Below are positions 34,321-45,589 of a DNA stretch of 64,000 nucleotides, one piece after another (positions within the stretch are counted from its first letter, which is position 1; each line of letters opens with the position of its first letter). The notes under the pieces are model-generated. The model made no database searches and was not told the DNA's origin. It worked only from the letters and a program-made list of their open reading frames with translations. The DNA comes from Talpa occidentalis (Eukaryota; Chordata; Mammalia; Eulipotyphla; Talpidae). The stretch spans positions 94,572,684 through 94,636,683 of the forward strand of contig NW_026555331.1 in assembly GCF_014898055.3 (NCBI RefSeq), read 5' to 3'. Made by a program: the position numbers and the translations under genes.

Positions 34321-34700
34321 TTACTCTGCAGATGGCAGGAGGGATGTTGTCAAATTATATTGCTCTTTCAGGCAGACTGACTGAAATACACTGCTGAGGG
34401 GAGCAGTGGGTGAGACAGGAGAGGTCTGCTGCACCATGTGGGTAGCAACCTGGCTGGGAATTGAACTCATGCTGTAGTGGCTGCCGATAGCTTCACAGTG
34501 CTGAGACTTAATCTCTTGAGCCACTAGAGAGGCCCTGGGCTCTTTCTTGAGCATGGTGTCTATGACTTTGGCCAGAGCAAAGGCAGGAATGATGGAAACA
34601 TGGGCCTTCACATTCTGGGCTTCAGAGAAGTTTTGCAGTGGGCAACAAGGAAACAGAACAAAGGGATATTATGATTTCATACAAATTTAAAGTGATGATA
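34321..34700 (-). pseudogene. Unidentified protein-like reading frame, split by a SINE (tentative)
   Basis: On the minus strand an open stretch runs from about 34680 to 34555, with residues QNVKAHVSIIPAFALAKVID and then TMLKKE. It is then broken by the SINE at 34370-34536. If the SINE and one TSD copy are left out, the frame continues with QYNLTTSLLPSAE to a stop at 34321-34323. The composition is less AT-driven than most frames here. I do not recognise the protein and no flanking exon is visible, so a chance frame is quite possible. Confidence 0.2.
34362..34546 (-). mobile_element. SINE lacking its tail, with a short TSD
   Basis: In the minus-strand sense it runs from GGCCTCTCTAGTGGCTCAAG at 34535 to GTATTTCAGTCAGTCTGCCT at about 34371 and stops there, about 85 bp before the normal A tail. 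GCTCTTTC at 34362-34369 and 34539-34546 is a plausible 8-bp TSD. Either a tailless insertion or a later deletion fits. The direct repeat favours the first. Confidence 0.8.
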
Positions 34701-35059
34701 TTATCAAAACAGACATAAGAGGCTGCTAACTATGTGCTTCTTTTCTTTAAGTTCAATTAAGTGCAGATGAATGCCTGAAAGTATTTGTTATTACCTCAGA
34801 CTGGGGCAACTTTAAAACTCAAGATAACTACGGACATTTTTATTTTCCAAAGGGTTACATTCTTTAGATTTGTATTTTGTATTAAGATTAATATGTGAAA
34901 GGTTACTGTATTTATTGCTACATATTGTGAAAACAATGCATTACAATCTAAAAGTAGTAAAATAAGACTACTTCAGTACAATGCTTCTACCAAATAATTT
35001 TGCTCATCACCACACCCCAGTAACTTGACTCAGATATCACAGGCAGCCTTCTGCTCTGT
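34701..35059. other. Unclassified AT-rich sequence
   Basis: Nothing recognised. Confidence 0.5.
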
Positions 35060-35515
35060 GAAAGACAATGTCAGGTGAATGAGAAGATAAACCACAACCT
35101 GAGGGGAAATACTTGCCAATGACTCATCTGGAAAAGGGAAATTATGGAGACAGTAAGAAGATAAATAGTGACCAATGGGGGGGGCGGGTAGGGGGTATGG
35201 GATGAGTAAACAGAAACCCGAGGATTTTCAGGGTAGTGAAAATACTCTATAGGATACTGTAATATAGTATCCACATCATTATATATTTGTCCAAACCCAC
35301 AGCATGTGCAACATGAGTGAGCCCAAATGCAAATAATGAGCATTGAGTAATTATAATGTATCAATCTAGGTTCATCAATTATGGCAAATGCAGCTCTGGC
35401 GGGGAATGTTGATAATGGAGATCAGGAGGTATATGGGAAATCTCTGCACACCTCAATTTTGCTGTGGACATACATATGTGCTCTTAAAAGATAAAGTCCT
35501 CAATAAAAAAATTAA
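35060..35515 (+). mobile_element. L1MB-like 3' UTR
   Basis: GGAGACAGTAAGAAGATAAA, then a G-rich tract, ATTTGTCCAAACCCACAGCA, ATGTATCAATCTAGGTTCAT, GGGGAATGTTGATAATGGAG, ATATGGGAAATCTCTGCACA and ATAAAGTCCTCAATAAAA follow the L1MB 3' end in order and to its terminus. Frames on both strands here are repeat-derived. Confidence 0.88.
35177..35201 (+). other. G-quadruplex motif in the L1MB 3' UTR
   Basis: G8, C, G3, TA, G5, TAT, G3: four G tracts with loops of 1-3 nt on the plus strand. It sits at the place where mammalian L1 3' UTRs carry a polypurine tract. Confidence 0.85.
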
Positions 35516-36720
35516 TTCTTTAAGATATACTGGGTATATATATTTTGTCTTAGGCAGTGATTTTCAAATTTTTCATATAATCTAGAATGCATTTAGAATT
35601 TGTGATTCTGTTACTGAAAAGGTACTGGAAGTGAATAACATATACCTACTATATCTAATATACATTTTCACATATATACACGATTATATATATTAATAGT
35701 AACATTTCATAGTTCATGTTAAATTTAATAATTTCACCTGTAATACTTTAAATAAATGAGATTCTAAAAGCATCTCAGATTAATTTGATTATAAAAATCT
35801 TGTATGGTAATTTTTTAACTAACCCCCCTCACAAAATTCACATCTGAAATGATATGACGGATATGATAGTCTACACATACACATTGTTACATCAACTGTT
35901 AAAGTAGAAAAAATAACTCAAAAGGTTAAAAGAAGCAATGTAAAAATAAGACTGCAAAATGAAAAATGTTTGTATTTTACCATTTCACTTCTCACTTTTA
36001 ACTAGCCATCTTGAGTTCTTCACTCCTAACTTTCTTTAGTTCTTTGTTTCATTAATTTGTGATTTTTTAGTTTATAATCTTTTTGCTGTTTTATACAATA
36101 TTTGAATTAAATGATAATTTACAAAATATTAGCATGGTTGATCTGCAATTTGTGTCTGTCCTCTTGAATAATGAAAAAAGGAAACAAAAGATGAAAAAAT
36201 ATAAAGCAGTATTTTCTGCTTGCAACAATTGTTCAGGTCAAATTTCATAAAGCAAAGGAAGTAAAATATTCTCATTAAGTATAATACAAACTATTTTGTA
36301 CTATAGTTGATTTCTCCCCTCAGGTGTAATCCCCATAAATCTCCCATTGTCACTTCACCTACGAACAGTCACCACAGTCCCTTGTGCTCTTCCCTTCCCT
36401 GTTTTGACTCCCTCCCTGCTGCATGTCTCTGATCTCTAATTTACCTGCCAGTTTTATCTTTTTTTTTTCTTCTCTGACCCTTTGTTCGGTTTCCCTATAT
36501 TCCTCCTATAAATAAATATTTAAGATTTAACCCCAAAAAAGAATAATACAAACTAAAATGATAGGCACCATTTTTTATCTTGGATATTACTATTTCTTAG
36601 AAAGAATGAGGAACTTAATTCATGATGTCCTCCGCATGCAAATCTATTAAATAGGGGAAAAAAAAAAAACAAAAAAAAACCAAAAACACCTGGAAAAGAG
36701 GTCAAAACTTTCAATTACTT
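35516..36720. other. Unclassified sequence
   Basis: GGCAGTGATTTTCAAATTTT at 35553 loosely resembles the start of a MER5-type DNA transposon, not secure. 36300-36530 is pyrimidine-rich and may be an old LINE piece. A-rich runs occur at 36658-36690. Confidence 0.4.
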
Positions 36721-36724
36721 TCCA

Positions 36725-36738
36725 CCACTAGATGGCGC
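36725..36738 (+). promoter_or_regulatory. Candidate CTCF site
   Basis: CCACTAGATGGCGC matches the consensus CCASYAGRKGGCRS at every position. It contains one of the few CpG pairs in this AT-rich region. Same orientation as the candidate at 21311, about 15.4 kb away. Motif evidence only. Confidence 0.6.
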
Positions 36739-37904
36739 GCAGACATCTATATGGCCAAATCCTTACTATGTTTATGTTTGGCATTATTTGCTTACTTAGA
36801 AACTCACATATGAGCAATATAACCTGAAAGGGAAAAGGGAGACAAGAAGTACTTTTTAGAATTTAGTATGTTGGCAAAGTGTAATTTAATTTAAAGTAGA
36901 CATCACTTTTCTTCCTGTTTTCTTTCCTGAATACAGATTCTCCCACACAAAAGCCATATAGAACTCTTTTAACTTTTGTGCCTGCCTCTCTGAACAGTCT
37001 ATTTATTCTGTGAAGAGTTCTCTAGAATAACCAATAATGCTTCAGTGATTATTCTAGTTGCATTTTTCTTACGTTGTGTTTTTCTGAACTCACTAATCAT
37101 ATGCATATACTGTATACCACTTACATGCAGTTATAGTAATTTCATTTAAAATGGACATCTTACCTGCTGTGTTAAAATGACAAAGCTCGATACAGCTACC
37201 AAAAAGAGCCTTTGGATATGGATGCAAGAAATAAAAGGAGCAAGGAAGCATGGGAATGATTGGAATAAGCCTGAAGCATTTTCCTGGAGTTTCACCTATT
37301 TACTCACATTCAAAGATTACTTGTTCAGCCACTGAACTAGGTAGGGCACATGCATATCCATAAATGCAAGTCAGTCAAGAACCTTGGGTGTTTAATGAGA
37401 AAAAAAAAAAAGGATTGCAAAAGAGACAACACACAACAATATAGGTAATAAAAATCATATAATGGGAGACCATAGGAAAGTTATTAACCTTTGGTGTTTA
37501 TAGTTGACCTCTGAAGTAGTGGGAGAGGAAGAGAAACTTCCTTGATACAACATTAAGCTTTCTTAAACATTAAAATTTCTTAAGTTATTAAAAGTTCAGG
37601 CAAATTAAGGCAGGAGGATTATAAGTGAAGAAGAGAAAAGGAGGTTCTTCACACATGAGCAGCCTATATCCAGGGAAGAATGAAAAATTCACTCCTGCAG
37701 AGAGGAAGATACCAGGGTAATTGAAAGAAAAATATGGTACTGGAGAATGTAATCAAAATCAAAAAAGACTCACAAAAGAGTCCTGCATTATGCATGTCAT
37801 CCATTGAAGGTTTTAGACAAATGAAGGAAATCAATTATATTTTTATTATAAAATAATCAGTTAATACTCCTTTTAAGTAGTTTTAGAGGAAGCTTTTGAA
37901 AGAT
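36739..37904. other. Unclassified sequence
   Basis: No gene or named repeat seen. A12 run at about 37401-37412. Confidence 0.5.
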
Positions 37905-38455
37905 TAAGCCAAATCACAATAAACCTTTCACAAATTTCCAGTAATTTCCTACATATTCTTTACACTACCCAACAAGTCTCTGCAAATTCTGTGCTTCTGT
38001 TTTGATGCATCTCTTACTCCTCTCCCCTTCCATCAATCCTTTCTAGACTTACCAATCTTACAGTTTTTCCTGAATACAGCAATCCTCCCATGCCGTCATC
38101 TAGAACCATCCTCTCTCGCTGAGTCTTGTTCCTTACAAATAACAATGTATTTTCTCCTGTACTGCCTTTTGATATTTACAGAGAGTTCACAGGGAACACA
38201 TATATCCTTTGCAATTTTCCTCCCCATGTACCAACTCTTTGCCCAATTCTTTGCTTTGATTTTCTTCGTCTCTGACTCATTACTATGTAAAATAATATAT
38301 ATTTTATCAGCTAATTTCTAGCTATCTTTTACTACTGAAAGTAAGCTCACCAGGGCTTTGCTTTTTGTTTATATTGTTGTTGCTGTATGTTAGAACCTAA
38401 GATAAAATATTTGGCACACATTTATGGCCCTTAAGCATATTTTCATTGAATTAAA
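37905..38455 (+). mobile_element. L2 LINE 3' region
   Basis: Pyrimidine-rich L2-like body followed by GAAAGTAAGCTCACCAGGGC (the L2 'gtgagctccttgagggcaggg' region), TATTGTTGTTGCTGTATGTT, TTTGGCACACATTTATGGCC and TTTTCATTGAATT at the 3' terminus. Confidence 0.65.
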
Positions 38456-38759
38456 ACATTGCTGGAAAAAATAAATTATTAAAAAATTAGAAATCTACAA
38501 AGTGGGATGATGAGAACTTCCAAGAGAGTATGCAGAGGGAGAAAACCTTCACAATTATATTGGAAGCTCCTGAAGTTCATGGGAAGACATTGCCTATTTT
38601 CATATAGCTACAGATAAACAATCAATACTTGCTTGACGGTTAAACATCTGTGAAATGAAAATGCCAGAGGAATAATTAAAATATTTCTGACAACTACCAG
38701 ATATCATCTTATACAGTTAATATTTGTTGACACCATAGGTGACATTCATTTATATTGAA
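38456..38759. other. Unclassified sequence
   Basis: Nothing recognised. Confidence 0.5.
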
Positions 38760-39313
38760 GATGCCTGTATCAGACCACCCCAAATTTCTCAGAACTGGTA
38801 TCCTCAAGATGCCCTGCTCTGGCATGCAAAATATTTTGATCTAAAAGCAATGACATTGCTTGAGGCTGAGGAGAAGCTTCTGTACTTGCCTAAGTCTTTC
38901 ACATTTCCCTAATTGAAGAAAAGACTGCCATGTCCTAAGTTTCTGCATACCACTATTCCCCCATTTATGACATAAAATAATATAGTTTGGAGTGGTCTCA
39001 TCCAGTTGCAGTCTGTAAGCCCTATCTCAGAATCTCATCTTGACTCTCAGAATAAGGATGAGGTCACACTCTTCTTAGCTGCCAGGTGTAGTTTCCCTCT
39101 CTCTCACTTGATGCCCAGGTCCCTAAAGGAATGACAAATATCCCTGGTCTGCTCTACTATACTTTAGAATTTACAGTTAAGTAAACTCTTCATATATATG
39201 TTATCAAATTGATTTTTTTCCCTTTGCTAACCTGTCTCATGTTGTTTTGGTTACTTGTTCAACCTAAGCAGAACCAAGATGGGTACAGGATGATTTCCTT
39301 TGTGCCCCAACAA
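38760..39313 (+). mobile_element. Candidate ERV LTR, family uncertain
   Basis: A block of even composition that ends like many retroviral LTRs: CTTTGCTAACCTGTCTCATG, TTGGTTACTTGTTCAACCTA, GCAGAACCAAGATGGGTACA and a CCCCAACA terminus at about 39306-39313. No flanking internal region and no second LTR are visible, so it would be solitary. No coding capacity. Confidence 0.5.
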
Positions 39314-39804
39314 TATCTATACCAGATACGTTCCATTCATTAAAATATTTAATCATCTCAAACCCAGTGAGACATCCACCTTACCTCCATTATATTAAGA
39401 AGTGATAGCTTTGGATTCAAATCCAACTCTGAGAATTTGGATGCTACTTGCTGGAGCTTCATGAGGGAGTTCTATAGCCCATGAATACCTCTCTCTTGTT
39501 GAATTTGTTAGTGGGCAGAGATGCAGCTCAATAAAGTTAAAGAGATACAGCTAAATAAAGTTTTACTCCTTAGGTTATAGGAGTAAAAATTAAACAAGAC
39601 ATATCTCTTATGCCCAGCTAGCTTATGAACTTCTGGAGGGGAAAAATGCAAATTAGAAAATTAAAAGGTTTCATATATTTTTGGGATAGTAGATCTAATG
39701 ACAAGATGTTTTCTTTAATGTTTTAGGCTACTATTTTTTTACTCATAACATTTTTTTATTGTAGTCACCAGTGAAATGTCAGATTATTTCAAATTGTTAT
39801 AACA
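39314..39804. other. Unclassified sequence with a 24-bp tandem duplication
   Basis: The pair at 39517-39564 is the only structure noted. Confidence 0.55.
39517..39564 (+). repeat. 24-bp tandem duplication
   Basis: AGAGATGCAGCTCAATAAAG at 39517 and AGAGATACAGCTAAATAAAG at 39541, each extended by TT(A/T)(A/T), with a few substitutions between units. Confidence 0.88.
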
Positions 39805-40260
39805 CTAAACCACAATGAGGTGTTATCTCATGCATGTGATGATGGCACATACTAACAAGACATCCAACAACAAGTGCTGAAGAGGATGTGGAGAAAGAAC
39901 AACACTATTATATTGTTGGTGAGAATGTAGGCTGGTGCAGTCATTTTGGAAGGTGATCTGGATTTACCTTAATAAAACTAAAAGTGGATATGACCCAACA
40001 ATTCTACTTTTAGGCTTATATTCAAAGAACTTGAAGCCATCTAATCTCAAATGATTTGGAAACGATCTGAGTACCCACTGAGAGGATTGGATCAAGATGT
40101 GGGATAAACACAAAAAGAGAATGAGCCACAAAGAGAAATGAAATGTCACTTATAGCAAAATGGAAGGAGTATATGCAGTAAAGCAAGTCAAGATGACAAA
40201 TACTGTTATTGGATATTTACATAATATATAATACAACAAAGCAAAATACTGAAAATACTG
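39805..40260 (+). mobile_element. Old L1 ORF2 3' end
   Basis: CACAATGAGGTGTTATCTCA, AAGTGCTGAAGAGGATGTGG, GGTGAGAATGTAGGCTGGTG, CAGTCATTTTGGAAGGTGAT and GACCCAACAATTCTACTTTT follow the ORF2 C-terminal region in order. Internal deletions and stops break the frame. After about 40200 the 3' UTR is unclear. Confidence 0.85.
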
Positions 40261-40475
40261 GCAGATTCAAAAAAATGAGGTGAGGTTTCTTGAAAAAAAA
40301 AAAATAAAAGGGAACAGGGAGGGAAAAATGGTCAAAGAGATTCAAGGGATGGTGGTAGAGAAACATTACTTTTCAAATTAAAAAAGTAAACCAATAAAAA
40401 GATATAGTGATTTGAGTCCCAACCATAATCCTTACCTGGGATCCCCTCCTTTGCTAATTTCGATATCAATAAGCT

Positions 40476-40558
40476 GGGGAACAAACCAACCAGCTCTGCA
40501 GAGGCTGCGGGCAGCCTCGCAGCCCAGGCTCAACAGCTGCGCCACCAGGGGAGGCCCC
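40476..40558 (-). mobile_element. SINE subfamily I, head-only fragment
   Basis: On the minus strand GGCCTCCCCTGGTGGCGCAG begins at about 40557 and the match fades just after the box-B region near 40476. Body and tail are absent. No clear TSD. Confidence 0.85.
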
Positions 40559-40609
40559 AGAAAGAATACTGTGACAATCATTTACTTTGAAATTTCTGGA
40601 TCTGGGTTA

Positions 40610-40937
40610 CTATAAACTTTTTTTTTGGCGTGTGTGTTTTATTTACTTATTTTTTTAAAGATTTATTTATTTATTTATACAAGCACTGGGTACAGTCAGA
40701 AGCGCGGGAGGGTGAGAGAATTCACCAGAGCCAGAGCAGGGAGCAGAACAGGCAGAAGGACCAAATTACACTGTTGAGGGGAGCAGCGGGCGGCAGGAGA
40801 GGTCTGCGCGCCATGGGGGACCCTCCTCTGGTGGCCGGGAGCAGCCGAGGATTTAACCGGCGCTGCAGAGGCTGCGGGCAGCTTCGCAACCCAGCGCTCA
40901 ACCACTGCACCACCGGGGAGGCCTGCTATAAACTTTT
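40610..40937 (-). mobile_element. SINE subfamily I with 12-bp TSD and a 3' extension carrying a second A tail
   Basis: The SINE proper is 40651-40923 (minus). CTATAAACTTTT is duplicated at 40610-40621 and 40926-40937, but on the tail side about 24 bp of non-SINE sequence plus a second homopolymer (T9 on plus, A on minus) lie between the usual SINE tail (40651-40656) and the TSD. In RNA sense: SINE, A7, TAAGTAAATAAAACACACAC followed by GCC, A run, TSD. The 154-codon plus-strand frame at 40630-41094 and the minus-strand frames are SINE artefacts. Confidence 0.93.
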
Positions 40938-41219
40938 GAGCTTTACTGACATCAAGCATCGTCTTTGCCTCAGATTCCAATACTTGTGCTCTTTCAATTT
41001 CCACAGTAGCCTTCGCTTCTGTTATTTCTCACTAGCTACACATATTTTTCTGGGAGAAACACATGTTGCCATACTTTATATAGAAACAGTATAATTTCAT
41101 TATTAATAGCATAGATTTAAAATCAAACACTCAGGAGTGCAGGTCTGAGCTGATGATGAGACCACAGGTAAAGACTTCCTTTAAGTCCCATCTTCTTTAC
41201 CTGCCAAATGGAGGTATGG

Positions 41220-41710
41220 GAATTAGCTTGCAAAATGGTCCCAATGATCCAAACCTTCTGATGTTCATAGTTGTATAAGATCCTTCCATAATGAATCCAG
41301 ATTAGTCCTGTGTGACCCATAGAACATGGTGAAAGTGATGATTTGTGATTTGTATTTAGGTGATAAGCAGTCTTAAAGAACACACCTTAGCCTGCTGAAC
41401 TAGTAACTCTGGGTGAACTAGAAGCCATGTTTTAAAGTTCTTTAAGCAATAAAGTCAAGATCTCCATATGGGAGGGAACTAAGGTCTCCAAGTTAATGGT
41501 CAGTACCACCTTGCTAGTCTTGGAAGTTCTAGTCAAGCCTCTATATAACTTCAATGGCAGATAACTCCAGCCAACACATGACAGCATTTGCAAGAGACAC
41601 TAAGGACTACCACTAAGCCTTTCCTGAATTTCTGACCAAAAGACCATGAAAAGACAAAATGGTTGTTACTGTTAAGGGCACTGTTTAGGATAATTTGTTT
41701 TATAGCCAAA
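41220..41710 (+). mobile_element. MaLR (MLT1-like) LTR
   Basis: TTGCAAAATGGTCCCAATGA, AATGAATCCAGATTAGTCCT, GTGTGACCCATAGAACATGG, ACTAAGGTCTCCAAGTTAAT and TTCCTGAATTTCTGACCAAA to TTGTTACTGTTAAGGGCACT follow MLT1-type LTR order. Confidence 0.75.
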
Positions 41711-41814
41711 GTGACTATAAGAGGAGTAACATGTCTGATTCAAGTGCTGTGGGGATAAAACAAGGAAGAAGTCAATATAGTGAAGAGCACAAATAGCATG
41801 TGCTTAAAAATCTC

Positions 41815-43015
41815 AATCTTTGTTACATGCAAAGGAGTGAACTATACTACTCTCTCATAATATACACAAAAATTAACTCACAATGGATAAAATACTTTGA
41901 TTTAAGATGTTAAGTCATAAAATACATAACATTAAAAATGGGCAAAACACTCTACAATACGGGTTTTAGGTAAGTATTTGGGGACTTAACTTTAACACCA
42001 AGGAGAACAGAAGTAAAAAAATAATAATAATAAATGAGACTACATCAAGCTAAAAGCATTTTGCAAGTGAATGAAGCACCATTAATGTGAAAAGATACAA
42101 TACTTACAGGAGAAAATATTTGCACAAATACACCTGACAAGGGTCTAAATTCCATCATCTAAAAAGAACTTACATAATTCAAGAAAAAGAAAACAAAAAC
42201 CCAGTCAAAAAATGGGCGGAAGAACTGGGCACTCCTCTAAGAATGCACAACATCACTTATCATCAGGGAAATGAAAATCAAAACCATAATGTGATACCAC
42301 CTAACTTCAGTGAGAATGGCCCATATTAAAAAGAACAGAAACAAGCATTGGTGAAGATATGGCAGAAAAGGAACCCACTGTTGAATGTAGGCTGGTCCAA
42401 GCTCTTTGGAAAATAGTATACAGGTTTCTGAAAATATTGAAAAAAAATATCTGCCATAGAACCCAGCAATTCCAACCCTAGTCATCTACCTGAAGAATGC
42501 AAAAACACGAATTTGAAGGGATATATGCACTCCCATGTTTATCGCAACTCCCTGTTTAAAATGACCAAGTTATGGAAACAGGTAACCTAAGAGTTCAAGG
42601 ACAGAGAAGTAGATAAGAAAATTGTGGTAATATCCTGATTGTGGAATACTACTCAGCTATAAAAGAGATTAATTCTAGCTATTTGTGACAACATGGATGG
42701 AACTGGAGAGGATATGCCTAGCTTGTAAGTTTGAGAGTGAAAGGTATTAGATAGTTTCACTCATATATGGAACATAGAGGTACAGATAAAACTAAACAAA
42801 CAAACAAACAAAAACCTAGCAATCTGACTACAGAATTGAGGCTGCCAGAACTGGAAGATGTGGGGAGGAAAGTCAAGGTTAGACGAGGCCTAATGGACTG
42901 TTGTGGAGGAATATGGATACTTTGGTGGGTGAGGTGCACCATACATGTGAAGAGATGTGAATCTATAGCTTTAAATCATGTGTGTAAGATAACAGAAGTT
43001 TTAGATTTTTGCAAT
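41815..43015 (+). mobile_element. Old L1M-type ORF2 C-terminus and 3' UTR
   Basis: TAATATACACAAAAATTAAC, ATGAGACTACATCAAGCTAA, AGTCAAAAAATGGGCGGAAG, AATGAAAATCAAAACCATAA, GATACCACCTAACTTCAGTG, ACCCAGCAATTCCAACCCTA, GTGGAATACTACTCAGCTAT and ACAACATGGATGGAACTGGA follow ORF2 in order, then a 3' UTR with an (AAAC)n tract (42793-42815). Frames are broken. It is older than the L1 at 1893. Confidence 0.92.
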
Positions 43016-43039
43016 CAGTAATGAAGACTGTAAGTTCCT

Positions 43040-43390
43040 AAAACCTTCCTCCTCTTGCTTGGCTAGGCTGTATTTCCCAGATGCTTTTTTTTCAGTCAGA
43101 ATGACCATGTGGCAAGGCCTGACCAATGAAATGGGAACAGAAATTATTGTTCTGTTTCTACATGGCCTGAACCCTCCAGGGCACAACTGTTTGCCTTCCT
43201 TCTACTTTTTTTCCACCTCATAATAGAAAGGATGGTGAGACCATATGATGGGATGAGCCCTGATTTCTAAAAGAATCACATGTAAAGCTACATACCAAGC
43301 AAGAAGACTGAATTTGTATTTTTATGAACAAAAATCTCCTGTGGCAAGCCACAATACTTTGGGGAGTATCAATTTGTACTACACGGTGTG
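43040..43390 (+). mobile_element. Possible old LTR
   Basis: TTGGCTAGGCTGTATTTCCC, GGCCTGACCAATGAAATGGG and CACATGTAAAGCTACATACC, with an even composition, resemble MLT/MER-type LTRs (the 'tggccaatgaaatgtgagcagaagtg' region). Family and ends uncertain. Confidence 0.45.
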
Positions 43391-45589
43391 ATGTTAATAT
43401 ATAATTTCATCAAATACTGACATCTTCCTTCTTATCAGGGCTCTCCTCTTTTCTCTCCTCAAACTGGTATTCTAGTTTGCCTGTCCTAGTATCTCATAGG
43501 AACTTAGGATTTGAGGAACTAAACTGATTTCAAATATTTAAAGTATCACTGAAACTAAGACTGTCTCATCAGGAACTTTCACCACATAAAACTAAAAGAG
43601 ACCATATCTTCAAATATGGGATTCAATGTAGTCAAGATAAACTTTTCTCTAAAATATACTCTCATATCACCTTTCTAGTATTTTATTTTTCCCCTTCCCT
43701 TGTCTACATCAACTACAGCATCAGTCCATCTAAACCTGGTATTCTGATTTTCCCATTTACTAACTAAAGATGCTGGACAAGTCAAAATATGTAAGATTTT
43801 CCTTACATAATTCCAAGAACAATTAATATTAAATAAAACTGCATGTGAAGTGAGGGTTTCATGAGAGTGCCCAGTACATAATTGGGACTTAAGAAATAAT
43901 TATTCTAAATAAAATTTGTCTACTAAGTTGTCTTATATCCATTACATAAATGAATATATATTTCACTTTTGTGGAAAGTTAATGATACTTAAAATTCTGT
44001 AATTCTATGTTTCAATTCTCTGGCAGATATTAGAGTACTATTTACTTCTCTCATTATAGCAATAGTATAATTTATACAATGCTGTCTGAGCATATGAAAA
44101 TTAAACAGATCTGGATCTCTTATTTATTTCCTAACTGTATCTGGCAACAGAAACTTTTCATGAACACTACAAGGAAAAGATTATAACCCAAACATACAAC
44201 CAGAAAATTGAATGCAACTATTTTACCATAATAACTTGTACTAATGTGATGATACAGCTGACAAAATTTAACAAGCTTGCTGATATTTATTTCAGAGCAA
44301 CACTTTGTAGTCTGAAATGGATACTCATCCCAGCAGGTGCCAAGACTCAACAGTAATCCACTTTCAAAGTTAAATGCAAACTAAACACTAAAATTCTATA
44401 GAGAAAACAACTCTACTCCTTTTCCCCCAAAAAAGACTTCTTGTGCACTATTCACTAATGAGAGGGCATTCAAGTAATGCAGTAAATGAATTAGGGGGAA
44501 AATCCTTTCTGGTTTAAAAGAAACATCAAAGTTCATTTCATAAATGAGAAATAAAATGTGACTTCCTTTCAACAAAACAAACACCTTGATGATGATTCTT
44601 TGCCACATTAACAAAGGATTTAGAGTCTATATATTCTCTTTGAACTTGGTGATAAGTTTCAATGTGCTTAGCAAGTTGATGTTAAATGTAGTCCTGACAA
44701 GCACTAACGTATACCCTTTGGGTTACTTGATACCTTCTACAGAGATGCACTACTAAATTAAAAAGCAAAAACAAAAAAAGAAAACAAAGTTACTGCCATA
44801 GTTCATTCACTTGTAAAGAAAATTACAAAAGAAAACCATCAATATTTAAATTACTTGAAAAAATAATGATTAGGCAAATTATTTTACACTAAACCAGACA
44901 TTACAATCAATAGTTGGAAAGATATTGCAGTATCTGGGGAAAGTGGTTAAAATAATTGTAATTTGGTACTTAATAGTCATTTTTCTTTGTAGAATTTCCA
45001 AATTGCAACAGTGTTTATCCCTAAAATAGCTCTTCCTCCAATGATCTCAATATGTCAACATTTATGGATGCAGTATTGTAAATATCACATAAAATATCCC
45101 ATAAAATATACTGGGGGCTACAAATAAGTCCAAGTAAATGTGAAGAAAGCAAGTCACCGAGAGAAGGAATTAATTTCCCACGGCATAATGATGATTTTGA
45201 GAATATTACTGTTCCTTATAGTGTATGAGAAAATTTCATGAGTACCTTTATTTTCTCATTTTATACACAAGGAACTACCAACAAATGACTTTAGAAGTGG
45301 CAAAGGAAAAGAGATAGAGGGGACTCAAATTTGAAACTCTAAACTTCATAATGAAAGGATGTATTGGAATATAAAATTTCAAAACATTCTGAAGTGTGTC
45401 AGGCCAAAAAACACTTTTCAAAAAGTGTCACTTGTGCTTTATTTTAAGGAGTATGTATGTGCTAGCTTGTTTATTTACAATTACAATTATTTGTTTTCAA
45501 ATAGTCCTACCTTTGGGGCCTTAAAAAAAAAACAAACTGTCACCTTGTTCTTTTCTCCTTTTGTGCTATCAGGGTGACTAAAAGTAGGT
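43391..45589. other. Repeat-poor sequence; possible MIR near 45235-45350
   Basis: The only weak match is 45235-45350 (TTTTCTCATTTTATACACAA then GGAACTACCAACAAATGACT), MIR-like. No gene seen. This begins the longest repeat-poor region of the window. Confidence 0.5.

Noticed and set aside
35553..35640. MER5-type DNA transposon
   Set aside because: Only the first ~15 bases resemble the terminus; no matching inverted end found.
40630..41094. 154-codon plus-strand frame
   Set aside because: Most of it is the antisense strand of a SINE (40651-40923), a composition effect common in this GC-richer repeat.
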